Shown: positions 43,796 to 56,380 of the stretch, one piece after another
Layout of the letters: every line of letters starts with the position of its first letter
Position numbering within the stretch: the first letter of the stretch is position 1
Source: Salvelinus alpinus
Taxonomy: Eukaryota > Chordata > Actinopteri > Salmoniformes > Salmonidae
Length of the DNA stretch: 64,000 nt
Assembly: GCF_045679555.1 (NCBI RefSeq)
Contig: NC_092092.1
Coordinates: 7,247,643-7,311,642, forward strand
Direction of reading: 5' to 3'
Position numbers and translations under genes: made by a program
Notes under the pieces: model-generated
Database searches by the model: none
What the model was told of the DNA's origin: nothing
What the model saw: the letters and a program-made list of their open reading frames with translations, nothing else

Positions 43796-44185
43796 ACCCC
43801 ATCCCTACCCTGGCCCCCTGCCATGTTTCCCTAACCCCTCTACCCACCCGCTTCCCTTATCCACCAACGACTTCGCACCGGGATTGGATACTGCAAACAG
43901 CTGCGTGATTGGATGTCTCCTCTTGGCCCTTGGCCCCCCTGTCCATCCAATCTCAGACTGCTATGGGGTTGACAAGCGCAAAACGATGGCATTTGTTTAC
44001 ACCAAATCAAATGATTTAACAAATAATGACTGTGCTCTCATCTCTCTCACGCGCTCTCTGCCGTGGCCCCTGACTGAGACTGTCTGGGACATGTTTAGCT
44101 GAAAGCACTCTGGCAACAAGGCTTCGTCCCTCTTCCTCCCCATGGTTCCTTATGTTCCTCCATGACCTGGCACCAATAAATGTTG
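43796..44185 (+). other. nploc4: nploc4 3' UTR with polyadenylation signal
   Basis: Non-coding sequence to an AATAAA at 44175-44180. The true transcript end was not observed, and a longer 3' UTR is possible. Confidence 0.6.
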
Positions 44186-45905
44186 CTGTACTTCAGGACA
44201 ACAGCAAAGGAAAGACTCAATCATTTTAAGTTATATCTCACTCACACCGACCAGTGCCCCCTTTCGCTCTCGCGACTTATTCTGGAAAGTCTGTGTAAAT
44301 AATATACATTACTTGAGGAAGGATTGATTGCTGTTTATTTAATTGCACATGAAGCATTTTTGTTTTCCTGATTTGTAGCTACAGTATCTATCGGGTCTGT
44401 GTTTCTCATTTCTCCAAGAGTTATCAGACACTAACGGTCTATCCAGAAGATCTCTTGATTGGCCCAAACCTCTTCACAGAGTTATTCAATTAAACGATCA
44501 GGCACTAGCATAAACCTAGCTGCTTTATTTGAGTTTTTTCTATTGCAGGAGTGATGTGTTCTCGGTTGCTCAGGCACTTCCCCTAAGTTGATGCCCTGCC
44601 CTCAGGAGTGATGGTCCTAGCATTAATGAAACCATTCGATTTTGGGTTATTTGTTAACTTTGATAAAGTTTTGAAGCTCCAGTTGAAGCTTATAGTACGC
44701 CATGTTTGTTTTGTTGGTAGCTATTGAGATGCTTGCTTACTGGGTTAGCTACCATCACTGCATCTCTCTCTTTCTCTCCTTCCCAGTCTTGCATCTGTTC
44801 TCCTCTTTCAACTGGCGCCCATCCAGAGGGGCCAGAGAGTATGGAATGCTTTTTATTCCTCCGACGGTCCCTATGGATCTCCATCACTCTGCCTTCAAAG
44901 ACACTATAGGTCACAGGTCAACATAGCGGAGAGAGAAAGGTGCCTTAATGGTCTATGCCTTTTAGCAGGCCAATGTGCTGTGCACCTGGGATGGAGAGAG
45001 GAAGAAAGATGGCAAGGGAAACGGGGAGGGGGGAAAAGAGGGATTGTGAAGGAACTGGGAAAGATGGTGGCCAGGCAAGGTTAAAGAGCTCAGGGTGTGT
45101 TTGCTTCTGTTACGGAGAACCAATATTTTCTCTCCACACTAAAAGCTGTAAAACTGAACTCATTCCAACAGTAATTATTTGACGTCAAATAACTGATGTC
45201 CACAGCACAATCAATTCAGTAGGGAATGTTTTCTCTTCTCATGTCCCCTTTTTAGATACAGATTACAATGATCTAGGTACACCATTTAATGTCTGAGAAT
45301 ATGAATGGGTTAGTGGTTAGCATGAACAAGTACCTATTCCCCACAGTATCTCTTGGTCAGCACAGGGGAGGTGTCTGTGTTATTTCACACAGAACGCTGA
45401 TTCAATTAATTCAGCTTTATATTCTTATAAAGTGCCCAAAACTTGACACTGCTATTTTGATGGCATTCAATGAAGTATTTGGTTTGAATAGGTTTTTGTT
45501 GTTAGATTTTTGCTCCCTAATTTGACACTGTAGCAGTCAGATTTAGTCTAACAGATACCTCAACTTTTTTCCAGCATTCAAGTATTTCCTGGAGAGTTGT
45601 AGCGAGCGCATGTCCAAGCGGTTGAGCCTGTCGTCACTTGAGGTTTTCCTCCATTTTGGGGCTGATTGATCCTTGTCAGTTGAATGGAGAGGTGGGGTCA
45701 TGGGTTTCAAATTATGCTTTTTTTTATCCCAGATTAGCTTTTTTTTGTAAGCGCTCAGGTGTAATTTCCATTGAAAAAGTAGAGTTTTTATTTTGTAGAT
45801 TTAATTTGAGAATGGTTGAAGGTTATTTTGCCCATTTCTATCCACTTCCCCCTGTGTGAGTTGTTGAGAACGATGATCTTAAAATGCATAAAATAAGTCC
45901 CAGCT
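44186..45905. other. intergenic, no gene recognised
   Basis: Short frames only. No conserved motif or named repeat was recognised before the hairpin at 45.9 kb. Confidence 0.45.
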
Positions 45906-45980
45906 CTGGTCCAGGGAGTTACGAGTGCGGCTTGTTGATGCTGAATTTCAGCCACACGTAACGCCCTGGACCAGAGCTAC
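45906..45980. repeat. 75-base hairpin / MITE remnant
   Basis: AGCTCTGGTCCAGGGAGTTACG-like left arm pairs with CGTAACGCCCTGGACCAGAG on the right. Loop of about 17 bases. Confidence 0.8.
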
Positions 45981-46187
45981 ATAAAACGTCCCACTCTGAG
46001 CTGAAGAATTGGACCCTGAAAGAAAGTTGTATGATGCTGTAGACCTGAATTTTAATTTAATATCAGAAATACCAGTAAAACAATAAACAATTCCTATCAA
46101 TGAAGCACCGTGTTTGTTTTTTTGTACCTTTTAGGCTGATTTTTGTCCTCTTAACGGAGTGGTTAAAGTCGGGCCTCCATCTGCGGC

Positions 46188-46823
46188 AGGTAACCTAGCG
46201 GTTAGGAGCGTTGGGCTAGTAACCAGCAGGTAACCTAGCGGTTAGGAGCGTTGGGCTAGTAACCAGCACGTAACCTAGCGGTTAGGAGCGTTGGGCTAGT
46301 AACCAGCACGTAACCTAGCGGTTAGGAGCGTTGGGCTAGTAACCAGCAGGTAACCTAGCGGTTAGGAGCGTTGGGCTAGTAACCAGCAGGTAACCTGGCG
46401 GTTAGGAGCGTTGGGCTAGTAACCAGCAGGTAACCTGGCGGTTAGGAGCGTTGGGCTAGTAACCAGCAGGTAACCTAGCGGCTAGGAGCGTTGGGCTAGT
46501 AACCAGCAGGTAACCTAGCGGTTAGGAGCGTTGGGCTAGTAACCAGCAGGTAACCTGGCGGTTAGGAGCGTTGGGCTAGTAACCAGCAGGTAACCTAGCG
46601 GTTAGGAGCGTTGGGCTAGTAACCAGCAGGTAACCTAGCGGTTAGGAGCGTTGGGCTAGTAACCAGCAGGTAACCTAGCGGTTAGGAGCGTTGGGCTAGT
46701 AACCAGCAGGTAACCTAGCGGTTAGGAGCGTTGGGCTAGTAACCAGCAGGTAACCTAGCGGTTAGGAGCGTTGGGCTAGTAACCAGCAGGTAACCTGGCG
46801 GCTAGGAGCGTTGGGCCAGTAAC
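46188..46823 (+). repeat. 40-bp minisatellite made of a SINE tRNA head, about 16 copies
   Basis: The unit TAACCTAGCGGTTAGGAGCG plus TTGGGCTAGTAACCAGCAGG repeats in exact 40-base register. It corresponds to the D-arm and anticodon-arm part of the tRNA-like head of the SINE that follows directly. The inverted relative is at 52776-52975. Confidence 0.96.
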
Positions 46824-46950
46824 TGAAAGGTTGCTGGTTCAAATCCCCAAGCTGACTAGGTGAAAAATCTCTGTGCCCTTGAGCGAGGCACTTAACCCTA
46901 ATAGCTCCTGTAAGTCCCTCTGGCTAAGAGCGTCTGCAAAATGTAAACGC
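46800..46950 (+). mobile_element. tRNA-headed SINE whose head is amplified
   Basis: After the last repeat unit the SINE continues: AACTGAAAGGTTGCTGGTTC, AAATCCCCAAGCTGACTAGG, GTGCCCTTGAGCGAGGCACT and the tail TAAGAGCGTCTGCAAAATG. The anticodon-loop position reads CTAGTAA, as in a threonine tRNA (inference). Confidence 0.85.
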
Positions 46951-47856
46951 AAATTGCATGTGTACTCTGAATTTTCAACCACCGGGTCCTTTTTGAAAGC
47001 AGCACCAACACCACAAAATATTTCCCTTCATTTATTTTTGGTGGCTTCTTGGAGCTCTTATTTATCTGATTTGAGTCTTTTTTTCTCCGTGCGCTTGACC
47101 AGACCCTGTAACTTTGATGCTAGCATATCTGATTAGTTATCACTATTTTTAACACTAGTTAAAAGGTCATTTTACAGTACCTAGAGAAAGTATTCACACC
47201 ACTTGACATATTCCACATTGTGTTGTTACAGCCTGAAATCTAAATGGATTCACTGGTCTCTCTCACCCATCTACACACCAAACCCCATAATGACAAAGTG
47301 AAAACCTGTTTAGAAATTTTGGCAAATGTATTCAAAATGGAATACAGAAATAATTTACCTAAGTATTTACACCCGAGTCAATACTTTGTAGAAGTACCTT
47401 TTGGCGGCGATTTACAGCGTTGAGTTGTCTTGTGCAAAGCTGATAGACATACCCATCTGGATTTGTGGATTTTCTCCCATTGTTCTTTGCAGATTTTCTC
47501 AATCTCTTAAATTAGATGGGGAGCAGCAGTGAACAGCAATTTTCAAGTATGGTCTTTGGCAAAGCCACTCAAGGACTTTTACGTTCTTGTTATGAAACAA
47601 TTACAGTGTAGCTTTGGCTGCATGCTTGGGGTCATTGTCCTGTTGGAACATAAGTCTTTTCCCCAGTTTAAGGTCATTTGCACTCTGAAGGTCATCTGAA
47701 GCAGGTTATTATCAAGGATTTGTTTGTGTTTAGCTCCATTCGTTGTTACCAGTCCCTGCCGCATGGTGTTAGACTGGTGATAAGTTGTGCCTGCTTTTCT
47801 TCAGACTTGGCGCTTTACGTTCAGGCCAAAGAGTTACATTTCTGTCTCAATCTTTT

Positions 47857-48308
47857 TTTTAGACCTTTTTTCACCCCAATTTCATGGGATCCAATTGGTA
47901 GTTAGTCATGTCTCATCGCTGCAACTCCCATACGGACTCGGGAGAGGCGAAGGTCAAGAGCCGTGCGTCCACCTAAACACAACCCAACCAAGCTGCACTG
48001 CTTCTTGACACAAAGTCCACAACCCGGAAGCCAGCCGCACCAATGTGTCAGAGGAAACACTGTGCACCTGGCGACCGTGTCAGCGTGCATGCGCCCGGCC
48101 CGCCACAGGAGTTGCTAGAGTGCGACAGGATAAGGACATCCCTGCCGGCTAAACCCTCCCCTAACCCGGACGACGCTGGGCCAATTGTGCGCCGCCCCAT
48201 CGGTGTCACGGCCGCCTGCGCCAGAGCCTGAGCTCAAACCCAGAATCTCCAGGGGCACAGCTAGAACTGCGGTGCAGTGCCTTAGACCACTGCGCCACTC
48301 GGGAGGCC
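47857..48308 (-). mobile_element. long tRNA-derived SINE inside the Tc1
   Basis: On the - strand it starts with a tRNA-like head (GCCTCCCGAGTGGCGCAGTG), then GGGCGGCGCACAATTGGCCC, GCGACGAGACATGACTAACT-like sequence and the end CCAATTGGATCCCATGAAAT with an A-rich tail. About 450 bases. Confidence 0.83.
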
Positions 48309-48408
48309 CTATGCTCTGAGTCCATCACGTGCCTTTTTGCGACTCCAGGCGTGCTGTCATGTGCCTTTTTCCCAGGAGTAGCTTCCGTATGGCTATTCTC
48401 CCATGAAG

Positions 48409-51400
48409 ACAATTGAATGATGGCGCCGAAGGAGATGGCTGCTGTTTTACGATCCCCTAACCTTATTGTGTATGTTTATTTTCGCGTTATTTGTAACTTA
48501 TTTTGTACATAATATTTCTGTCACCGTGTCTTATGACTGAAAATAGGTTCTTGATATCAGGGCAGCGATTTCTCACCCTGTACTGGAGGAATTCTTCTTC
48601 AACGAGTCGGACGGGAAGGATTTACTTCGGACGCCCGACAGGGCCCTGATCCCTATCATTCGCTGGAGGAAAAGCAGGAGTTATCGTGGACGATGGTCCG
48701 GGTACCTTGTAAGGATCCGTCGCCGAGAGGGTAATCTACTTTTTACCATCGGTCCTATTAACCAACGTACAATCAATCAATAATACAATAGACGAACTAC
48801 GAGCACATATCCTACCAATGGGACATTAAAAACTGTAATATCTTATTTTTCACCGAGTTGTGGCTGAACGATGACATGATTAACATGCAGCTGGCGGGTT
48901 TTAAGCTTTTTCGGCAGGATAGAACAGCGGCTTCTGGTATGACAAGGGGCGGCGGCCTATGTATATTTGTAAACAACAGCTGGTGCACGAAATCTAAGGG
49001 AGTCTCAAGGTTTTGCTCATCTGAGGTAGAGCATCTCATGATAAGCTCTAGACCACAGTATTTACCAAGAGTTTACATCTATATTTTTCGTAGCTGTCTA
49101 CATACCACCACAAACCGATGCTGGCACTAAGACCGCACTCAATGAGCTGTATAAGGCCATAAGCAAACAGGAAAATGCTCATCCAGTGGTCGGCGCTCCT
49201 AGTGGCTGGGGACTTTAATGCAGGAAAACTCATCCGTTCTACCTAATCTCTGCCGGCATGTTAAATGTGCAACCAGAGGGGGAAAAAACCCTAGCCTACC
49301 TTTACTCCACACACAGAGACGTGTACAAAGCTCTCCCTCGCCTTCCATTTGGCAAATCTGACCATAATTCTATCCTGATTCCTGCTTACAAGCAAAAACT
49401 AAAGCGGGAAGCACCAGTGACTCGGTCAATAAGAAAGTGGTCAGATGAAGCAGATGTTAAGCTACAGAACTGTTTTGCTAGAAAAGGCTGGAATTATGTT
49501 CCGGGATTCTTCCAGCGGCATTGAGGAGCACACCACATCGGTCACTGGCTTCATCAATAAGTACATAACCCAACCAGAAGCCATGGATTAGAGGCAACAT
49601 CCGCACTGAGCTAAAGGCTAGAGCTGCCGCTTTCAAGGAGCGCGACTCTAACCCGGAAGCTTATAAGAAATCCCGCTATACCCTCCGACAAACCATCAAA
49701 CAGGCAAAGCGTCAATACAGGACTAAGATTGAATCGTACTGCACCGTCTCTGACACTCGTCGGATGTGGCAGGGCTTGCAAAGTATTAGACTGCAAAGGG
49801 AAGGACAGCCGCGAACTGCCCAGTGACACGAATCTACCAGACAAGCTAAATTACTTATATGCGCGCTTCGAGGCAAGTAACACTGAAACATGCGTGAGAG
49901 TACAAGCTATTCCGGACTACTGTGTGATCATGCTCTCCGTAGCCGATGTGAGTAAGACCTTTTAAACAGGTCAACATTCACAAGGCCGCAGGGCCAGACG
50001 GATTACCAGGACGTGTACAACGAGCATGTGCTGACCAACTGGCAAGTGTCTTCACTGACATTTTCAACCAGTCCCTGACTGAGTCTTTAATACCAACATG
50101 TTTCAAGCAGACCAACATAGTCCCTGTGCCCAAGAACACTAAGGTAATCTGCCTAAACGACTACTGACCCGTAGCACTCACGTTTGTAGCCATGAAGTGC
50201 TTTGAAAGGCTGGTCATGGCTCACATCAACACCATTATCCCAGAAACCCTAGACTCACTCCACTTTGCAGTTTCCCTCTGAAACTGGATCCTGGACTTCC
50301 TGATACCACCTGGGGGGGGCAAGGGTAGGGAACAACACATCCGCCATGCTGATCCTCAACACGGGGGCCCCTCAGGTGTGCTTGCTCAGCCCCCTCCTGT
50401 ACTCACTGTTCACTCATGACTGCATGGCCAGGCATGACTCCAACACCATCATCAAGTTTGCCGATGACACAACAGTGGTAGGCCTGATCACCAACAACGA
50501 TGAGACAGCCTGTAGGGAGGTCAGAGACCTGGCCGTGTGGTGCCAGGACAATTACCTCTCCCTCAACGGGATCAAGACAAAGGAGATGATTGTGGACTAC
50601 AGGAAAAGGAGGACCGAGCAGGAGCAGGTTGAGAGCTTCAAGTTCCTTGGTGTCCACATCACCAACAAACTAACATGGTCCAAGCACACCAAGAGTCGTG
50701 TGGAGGGCATAACAAAACCTATTCCCCTACAGGAGACTGAAAAGATTTGGCATGGGTCCTCAGATCCTCAAAAGGTTCTACATCTGCACCATCGAGAGCA
50801 TCCTGACTGGTTGCATCACTGCCTGATATGGCAACTGCTCGGCCTCCGACCGCAAGGCACTACAGAGGGTAGTGCGTACGGCCCAGTACATCACTGGGGC
50901 CAAGCTTCCTGCCATCCAGGACCTCTATACCAGGCGGTGTCAGAGGAAGGCCCTAAAAATGGTCATACTCCAGCCACCGTAGCCATATGTAACGGATGTG
51001 AAATGGCTAGCTAGTTAGCGGGTACGCGCTACTAGCGTTTCAATCAGTTACGTCACTTGCTCTGAAACCTAGAAGTAGTGTTGCACCTTGCTCTGCAAGG
51101 GCCGTGGCCTTTGTGGAGCGATGGGTAACGATGCTTCGTGGGCGACCGTTGTTGATGTGTGCAGAGGGTCCCTGGTTCGCGCCCGTGTCGGGGCGAGGGG
51201 ACGGTTTAAAGTTATACTGTTACATTGATGCTGTTGACCCGGATCACTGGTTGCTGCGGAAAAGGAGGAGGTTGAAAGGGGGGTGAGTGTAACGGATGTG
51301 AAATGGCTAGCTAATTAGCGGGTACGCGCTACTAGCGTTTCAATCAGTTACATCACTTGCTCTGAAACCTAGAAGTAGTGTTGCACCTTGCTCTGCAAGG

Positions 51401-51988
51401 GCCGCGGCTTTTGTGGAGCGATGGGTAACGACGCTTCGTGGGTGTCAGTTGTTGATGTGTGCAGAGGGTCCCTGGTTCGCGCCCGTGTCGGGGCGAGGGG
51501 ACGGTCTAAAGTTATACTGTTACACATAGACTGTTCTCTCTGCTACCGCACGGAAAGCGGTACCGGAGCGCCAAGTCCAGGTCCAAGAGGCTCCTTAACA
51601 GCTTCTACCCCCTAGACAAAAGACTCCTGAACATCTAATCAAATGGCTATCCAGACGCCTTTTTTTACGCTGCTGCTACTCTCTGTTTATAATCTATGCC
51701 TAGTCACTTTAACTCTACCTAAATGTACATATTACCCAATTACCTCGACTAACCGGTACCCCCGCACATTGACTCTGTACCGGTACCCCACTTGTTATTT
51801 TACTGCTGCTATTGAATTATTTATTACTTTTGTCTTTTTTACTTAACACTTTTATTTATTTATATATATTTATTTTTCTTTTTTTTTACTTCTTAAAGCA
51901 TTGTTGGTTAAGGACTTGTAAGTAAGCAGTAAGATCTATCTATACCTGTTGTTTTTGGCGCATGTGACAAATCAAATTTGATTTGATA
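48409..51988 (+). mobile_element. near full-length LINE (RSg-1/L2-like) holding a TRIM-like insertion
   Basis: 5' region from 48409. AP-endonuclease relics at about 48840-49370 (FTELWLNDDMINMQLAGFKL, GGGLCIFVNNSW, VAGDFNA-like, FGKSDHNSILIPAYKQ). Reverse transcriptase at about 49960-50960 with [11 protein letters not shown]-like, FADDTTVVGLITNNDETAC (catalytic FADD at 50456-50467) and CQDNYLSLNGIKTKEMIVDY. The RT lacks a segment near 50280-50300, and frames are shifted. The 3' tail ends GCGCATGTGACAAATCAAAT. It is younger than the Tc1 it splits and older than the LTR pair it contains. Confidence 0.87.
50988..51524 (+). mobile_element. TRIM-like LTR element: two 237-bp LTRs, 63-bp interior
   Basis: LTRs 50988-51224 and 51288-51524 both begin TGTAACGGATGTG and end ATACTGTTACA (TG...CA). 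They differ at about nine positions by eye, mostly transitions. The interior (51225-51287) has no coding capacity and ends in purine-rich GGTTGAAAGGGGGGTGAG, like a polypurine tract, directly before the 3' LTR. The insertion is flanked by CATA on both sides (50984-50987 and 51525-51528), a 4-bp target duplication in LINE sequence. A GGTTCGCGCCC box inside each LTR resembles a pol III B box, so a dimeric SINE-like origin is an alternative. Confidence 0.78.
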
Positions 51989-52775
51989 AAGCTCAGATTG
52001 GTGAAGTGCTGTAGAGACTGTTGTCCTTCTGGCAGGTTCTCCCATCTCAGCCATGGAACTCTGTAGTTCTGTCAGAGTGGTCATTTGGTTCTCTGTCACC
52101 TCCCTGACCAAGGACCTTCTTGCCCGGTTGATTAGTTTGGTGGCCAGCTCTAGGCTTTCTGGGTATTTTTTTTGACCATTTCTCAATGATGGAGACCACC
52201 GTGGTCTAGAAAGTGTTTTATTCCCTTCCCCAGATATATGCCTCATCACAGTTCTATCTCAGAGATCTACGGACACTTCCTTGGACTTCATGGTATAACT
52301 TCTTCTCTGTCAACTGTTGTACCTTTTTTATTGAAAGGTGTGTTTCTTTCTAAATCATGTCCAAACAATTGAATTGGCCACATGTTGACTTCAATCAAGT
52401 TGCAGTGACATCTCAAGGATGATCAAAAGATGCACCTGAGCTCAATTTGGAGTGTCATAGCAAAGGGGTGTGAATACTTATGTAAATGAGAGATTTCTAT
52501 TTAAGTTTCAATACATTTGTGAAAATGTCTGAAAACGTGTGTTCACTTTGTCATTATGGGGTATTGTGTATAGAGAGATGGGTGAGAATGTTTTTAAATA
52601 GATTTTGAATTCAGGCTGTGAATAAGTGAAATACATTAAGGGGTATGAATACTGTCTGAATGCACTAGCAGCTGTTTCTACTATGCATGGAACCCAACCT
52701 GGAGCAAATTAGGGTTACGTGCTTTGCCCAAGGACAGATTGTTTTAGGGATCGTTTTACTTTGTCGGCTTGGGTA

Positions 52776-52975
52776 TTTGAACCAGCCCAACGCTCCTAAC
52801 CACTAGGCTACCTGCTGGTTACTAGCCCAACGCTCCTAACCACTAGGCTACCTGCTGGTTACTAGCCCAACGCTCCTAACCACTAGGCTACCTGCTGGTT
52901 ACTAGCCCAACGCTCCTAACCACTAGGCTACCTGCTGGTTACTAGCCCAACGCTCCTAACCACTAGGCTACCTGC
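52776..52975 (-). repeat. 40-bp SINE-head minisatellite, 5 copies, inverted
   Basis: The unit AGCCCAACGCTCCTAACCAC plus TAGGCTACCTGCTGGTTACT is the reverse complement of the 46188-46823 unit with two differences. Five exact-register copies. Confidence 0.95.
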
Positions 52976-53404
52976 TGCTCTGTTATGAGCAATGGACAAT
53001 GAAAAATAATAACATGGGTGCCTGTGCAAGTTTTTTTTCTTAGTGGGTGGAGACATGGAGGACACACCTTCTCTTGGAGAAACCTCGGTGTGATGTCATA
53101 GTGACTGTATATCAGCAGGTCCCTCTGTCGGCACTCTACACCGTTGCGCTACGGTGGGATTATCAAACACACAGACGGACTATTCAGGAGCTTTTGAGTG
53201 AGAGCAGGTTCGTATACCAACTTATGTTTACCACCACATGTATTCTCAGCAAACACAGGGAAAAAGTAATTGGTGAACAACACTGAGAAAATAATCAGGT
53301 TTTTAGACATTGCTTATAATAGAATGGATGTCTGCAGAGCAAATCAAACTGCTATGATTATATCATGTGACTTCGGGTATAATGTTTAGTATAAACTGCA
53401 TGGC

Positions 53405-53622
53405 TCCAGCCCTGAATTCTGATTGGGTATGACAAAACATTTATTTTTACTGCTCTAATTACTTTAGTAACCAGTTTATAATAGCAATAAGGCACCTCGG
53501 GGGTTTGTGATATATGGCCAATATACTACGGCTAAGGTCTGTGTCCAGGCACTCCGCGATGCGTCCGTGCCTAAGCTAAGCCCTTAGCCATGGTATATTG
53601 GCCTTGTGCCTTATTGCTTAAG
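53405..53622. mobile_element. palindromic MITE (GCAATAAGGCACCTCGGGGG type)
   Basis: Left arm TAGCAATAAGGCAC...GATATATGGCCAATATAC with GGCTAAGG pairs with CCTTAGCCATGGTATATTGG and GTGCCTTATTGC at the right. The element is common in salmonids; it ends about 25 bases before the next gene's ATG. Confidence 0.82.
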
Positions 53623-53648
53623 TATAAAGTATTTGTTCTGACTTAAGG

Positions 53649-55106
<1,458 letters not shown>

Positions 55107-56045
55107 GCGGTTGGACTGTGTCCACAACCATCCATACTGTCTCCATCTAAAACTCAGTGGTGAAAATGACGATATCATTCCCTCTAAGCACTCACGACTA
55201 GAAATACACTGCATGTCCCTCAATTAGTTGTAAAAGCAACATACAGTAAACATGTATTGCTCTCCCCTTTCCTTCAATGGACTCAAATCACATTTTATTT
55301 CAAAACACATATTGTGGAAGACTAGTTGTAAATATTGTTTTGCTATTCCAAATGTTTTACACAATGTTTTGTGAGAATGTGAACCTGTGGAAGAATCTGA
55401 TAACCTTGTTGTCGATAGGTGGCGCCACAGTGTGTCCAATGACCATGCCACATTTTTGTGGCTTTCCATTAAGTTTCCCTGTGAGGATTTGATTGAGGGT
55501 TTGATATTTTACAATATAATTATTTGTCATGTGATGTTTATCTAATTGTTGGCATATCATCAGTTATTACTGCATATGAACAATATCCCCCCCCACAAGA
55601 CTTTTATTTAGGAAAACGAGTTAGCAGATTCATTGAGAGATTTTTATTTTGAAAAGGCCTCTGTTGGAACATGAGTCACTTCCCCTGATAACTGACTGCT
55701 TCATTCTCACTTTGTTGTTACCAATTATGTATATACACCTTGGATTGTTGACGCTATGTATTGGGACATTGAGAGGCTTTGAAGCCACAGGTCGGCCATA
55801 TTGGCTCTCCCCAGTAGGAGCAGTCCTCCATAGGAATGAATGGAATTCTACACTATTTCAATTAAATGTTTCAAGGACAAAATTACATATTATACAAGTA
55901 TTTTGTTGTTGTAGTGGGGCCAGTGACATTAGTAATCTAAGAAAATTATACTTTAAGGAAAATATTAGTATTTTTTTCCAGTTTTTATGTTAAACTCACA
56001 TTTATTTCATGAGTATGCATTAAGGTGTCTGTAATAGAATAAATT
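55107..56045 (+). other. candidate 3' UTR of the unrecognised gene
   Basis: AT-rich, non-coding. Possible polyadenylation signals are ATTAAA near 55860 and AATAAA at 56038-56043. Extent inferred. Confidence 0.4.
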
Positions 56046-56130
56046 GTGGAATTTATTTTGTTTACATTATTTCATCTATTGCCTAAAAAATATTTTTGGA
56101 AACCCAAGCGGGTCCCGGGTCCCGGTGATA

Positions 56131-56380
56131 TACAGTTGAGGTCGGAAGTTTACACACACTTAGGTTGGAGTCATTAAAATGTGTTTTTCAACCACTCCAC
56201 AAATTTCTTGTTAACAAACTATAGTTTTGGCAAGTCGGTTAGGACATCTACTTTGTGCATGACACAAGTCATTTTTCCAACAATTGTTTACAGAGATTAT
56301 TTCATTTATAATTCACTGTATCACATTTCCGGTGGGTCAGAAGTTTACATACACTAAATTGACTGTGCCTTTAAAGTGTA
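56131..56380. mobile_element. Sleeping Beauty-type terminal repeat, solitary
   Basis: Outer repeat TACAGTTGAGGTCGGAAGTT and inner direct repeat CAGAAGTTTACATACACTAA are present. After TTGACTGTGCCTTTAAAG the similarity to the copy at 28303 stops. One IR/DR end only. Confidence 0.9.

Larger units (their letters stand above)
47175..52667 (-). mobile_element. Tc1-like element (family E/F) split by a SINE and a LINE
   Basis: Three separated pieces, 47175-47856, 48309-48408 and 51989-52667, are collinear parts of one element of about 1.46 kb. Ends: CAGTACCTAGAGAAAGTATT and TACTGTCTGAATGCACT. The piece boundaries fall inside conserved transposase-region sequence (ACGTTCAGGCCAAAGAGTTA before the SINE; GCTGTCATGTGCCTTTTTCC between; GTTGTCCTTCTGGCAGGTTC after the LINE). 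Non-coding through decay. Confidence 0.87.

Noticed and set aside
50346-51014. 222-codon frame as a host reverse transcriptase-like gene
   Set aside because: Part of the LINE ORF2 with a deletion and frame loss after the FADD region.
50988-51524. Simple local tandem duplication instead of an LTR pair
   Set aside because: Less likely because of TG...CA ends, the 4-bp duplication of target sequence and the independent solo copy; not excluded.
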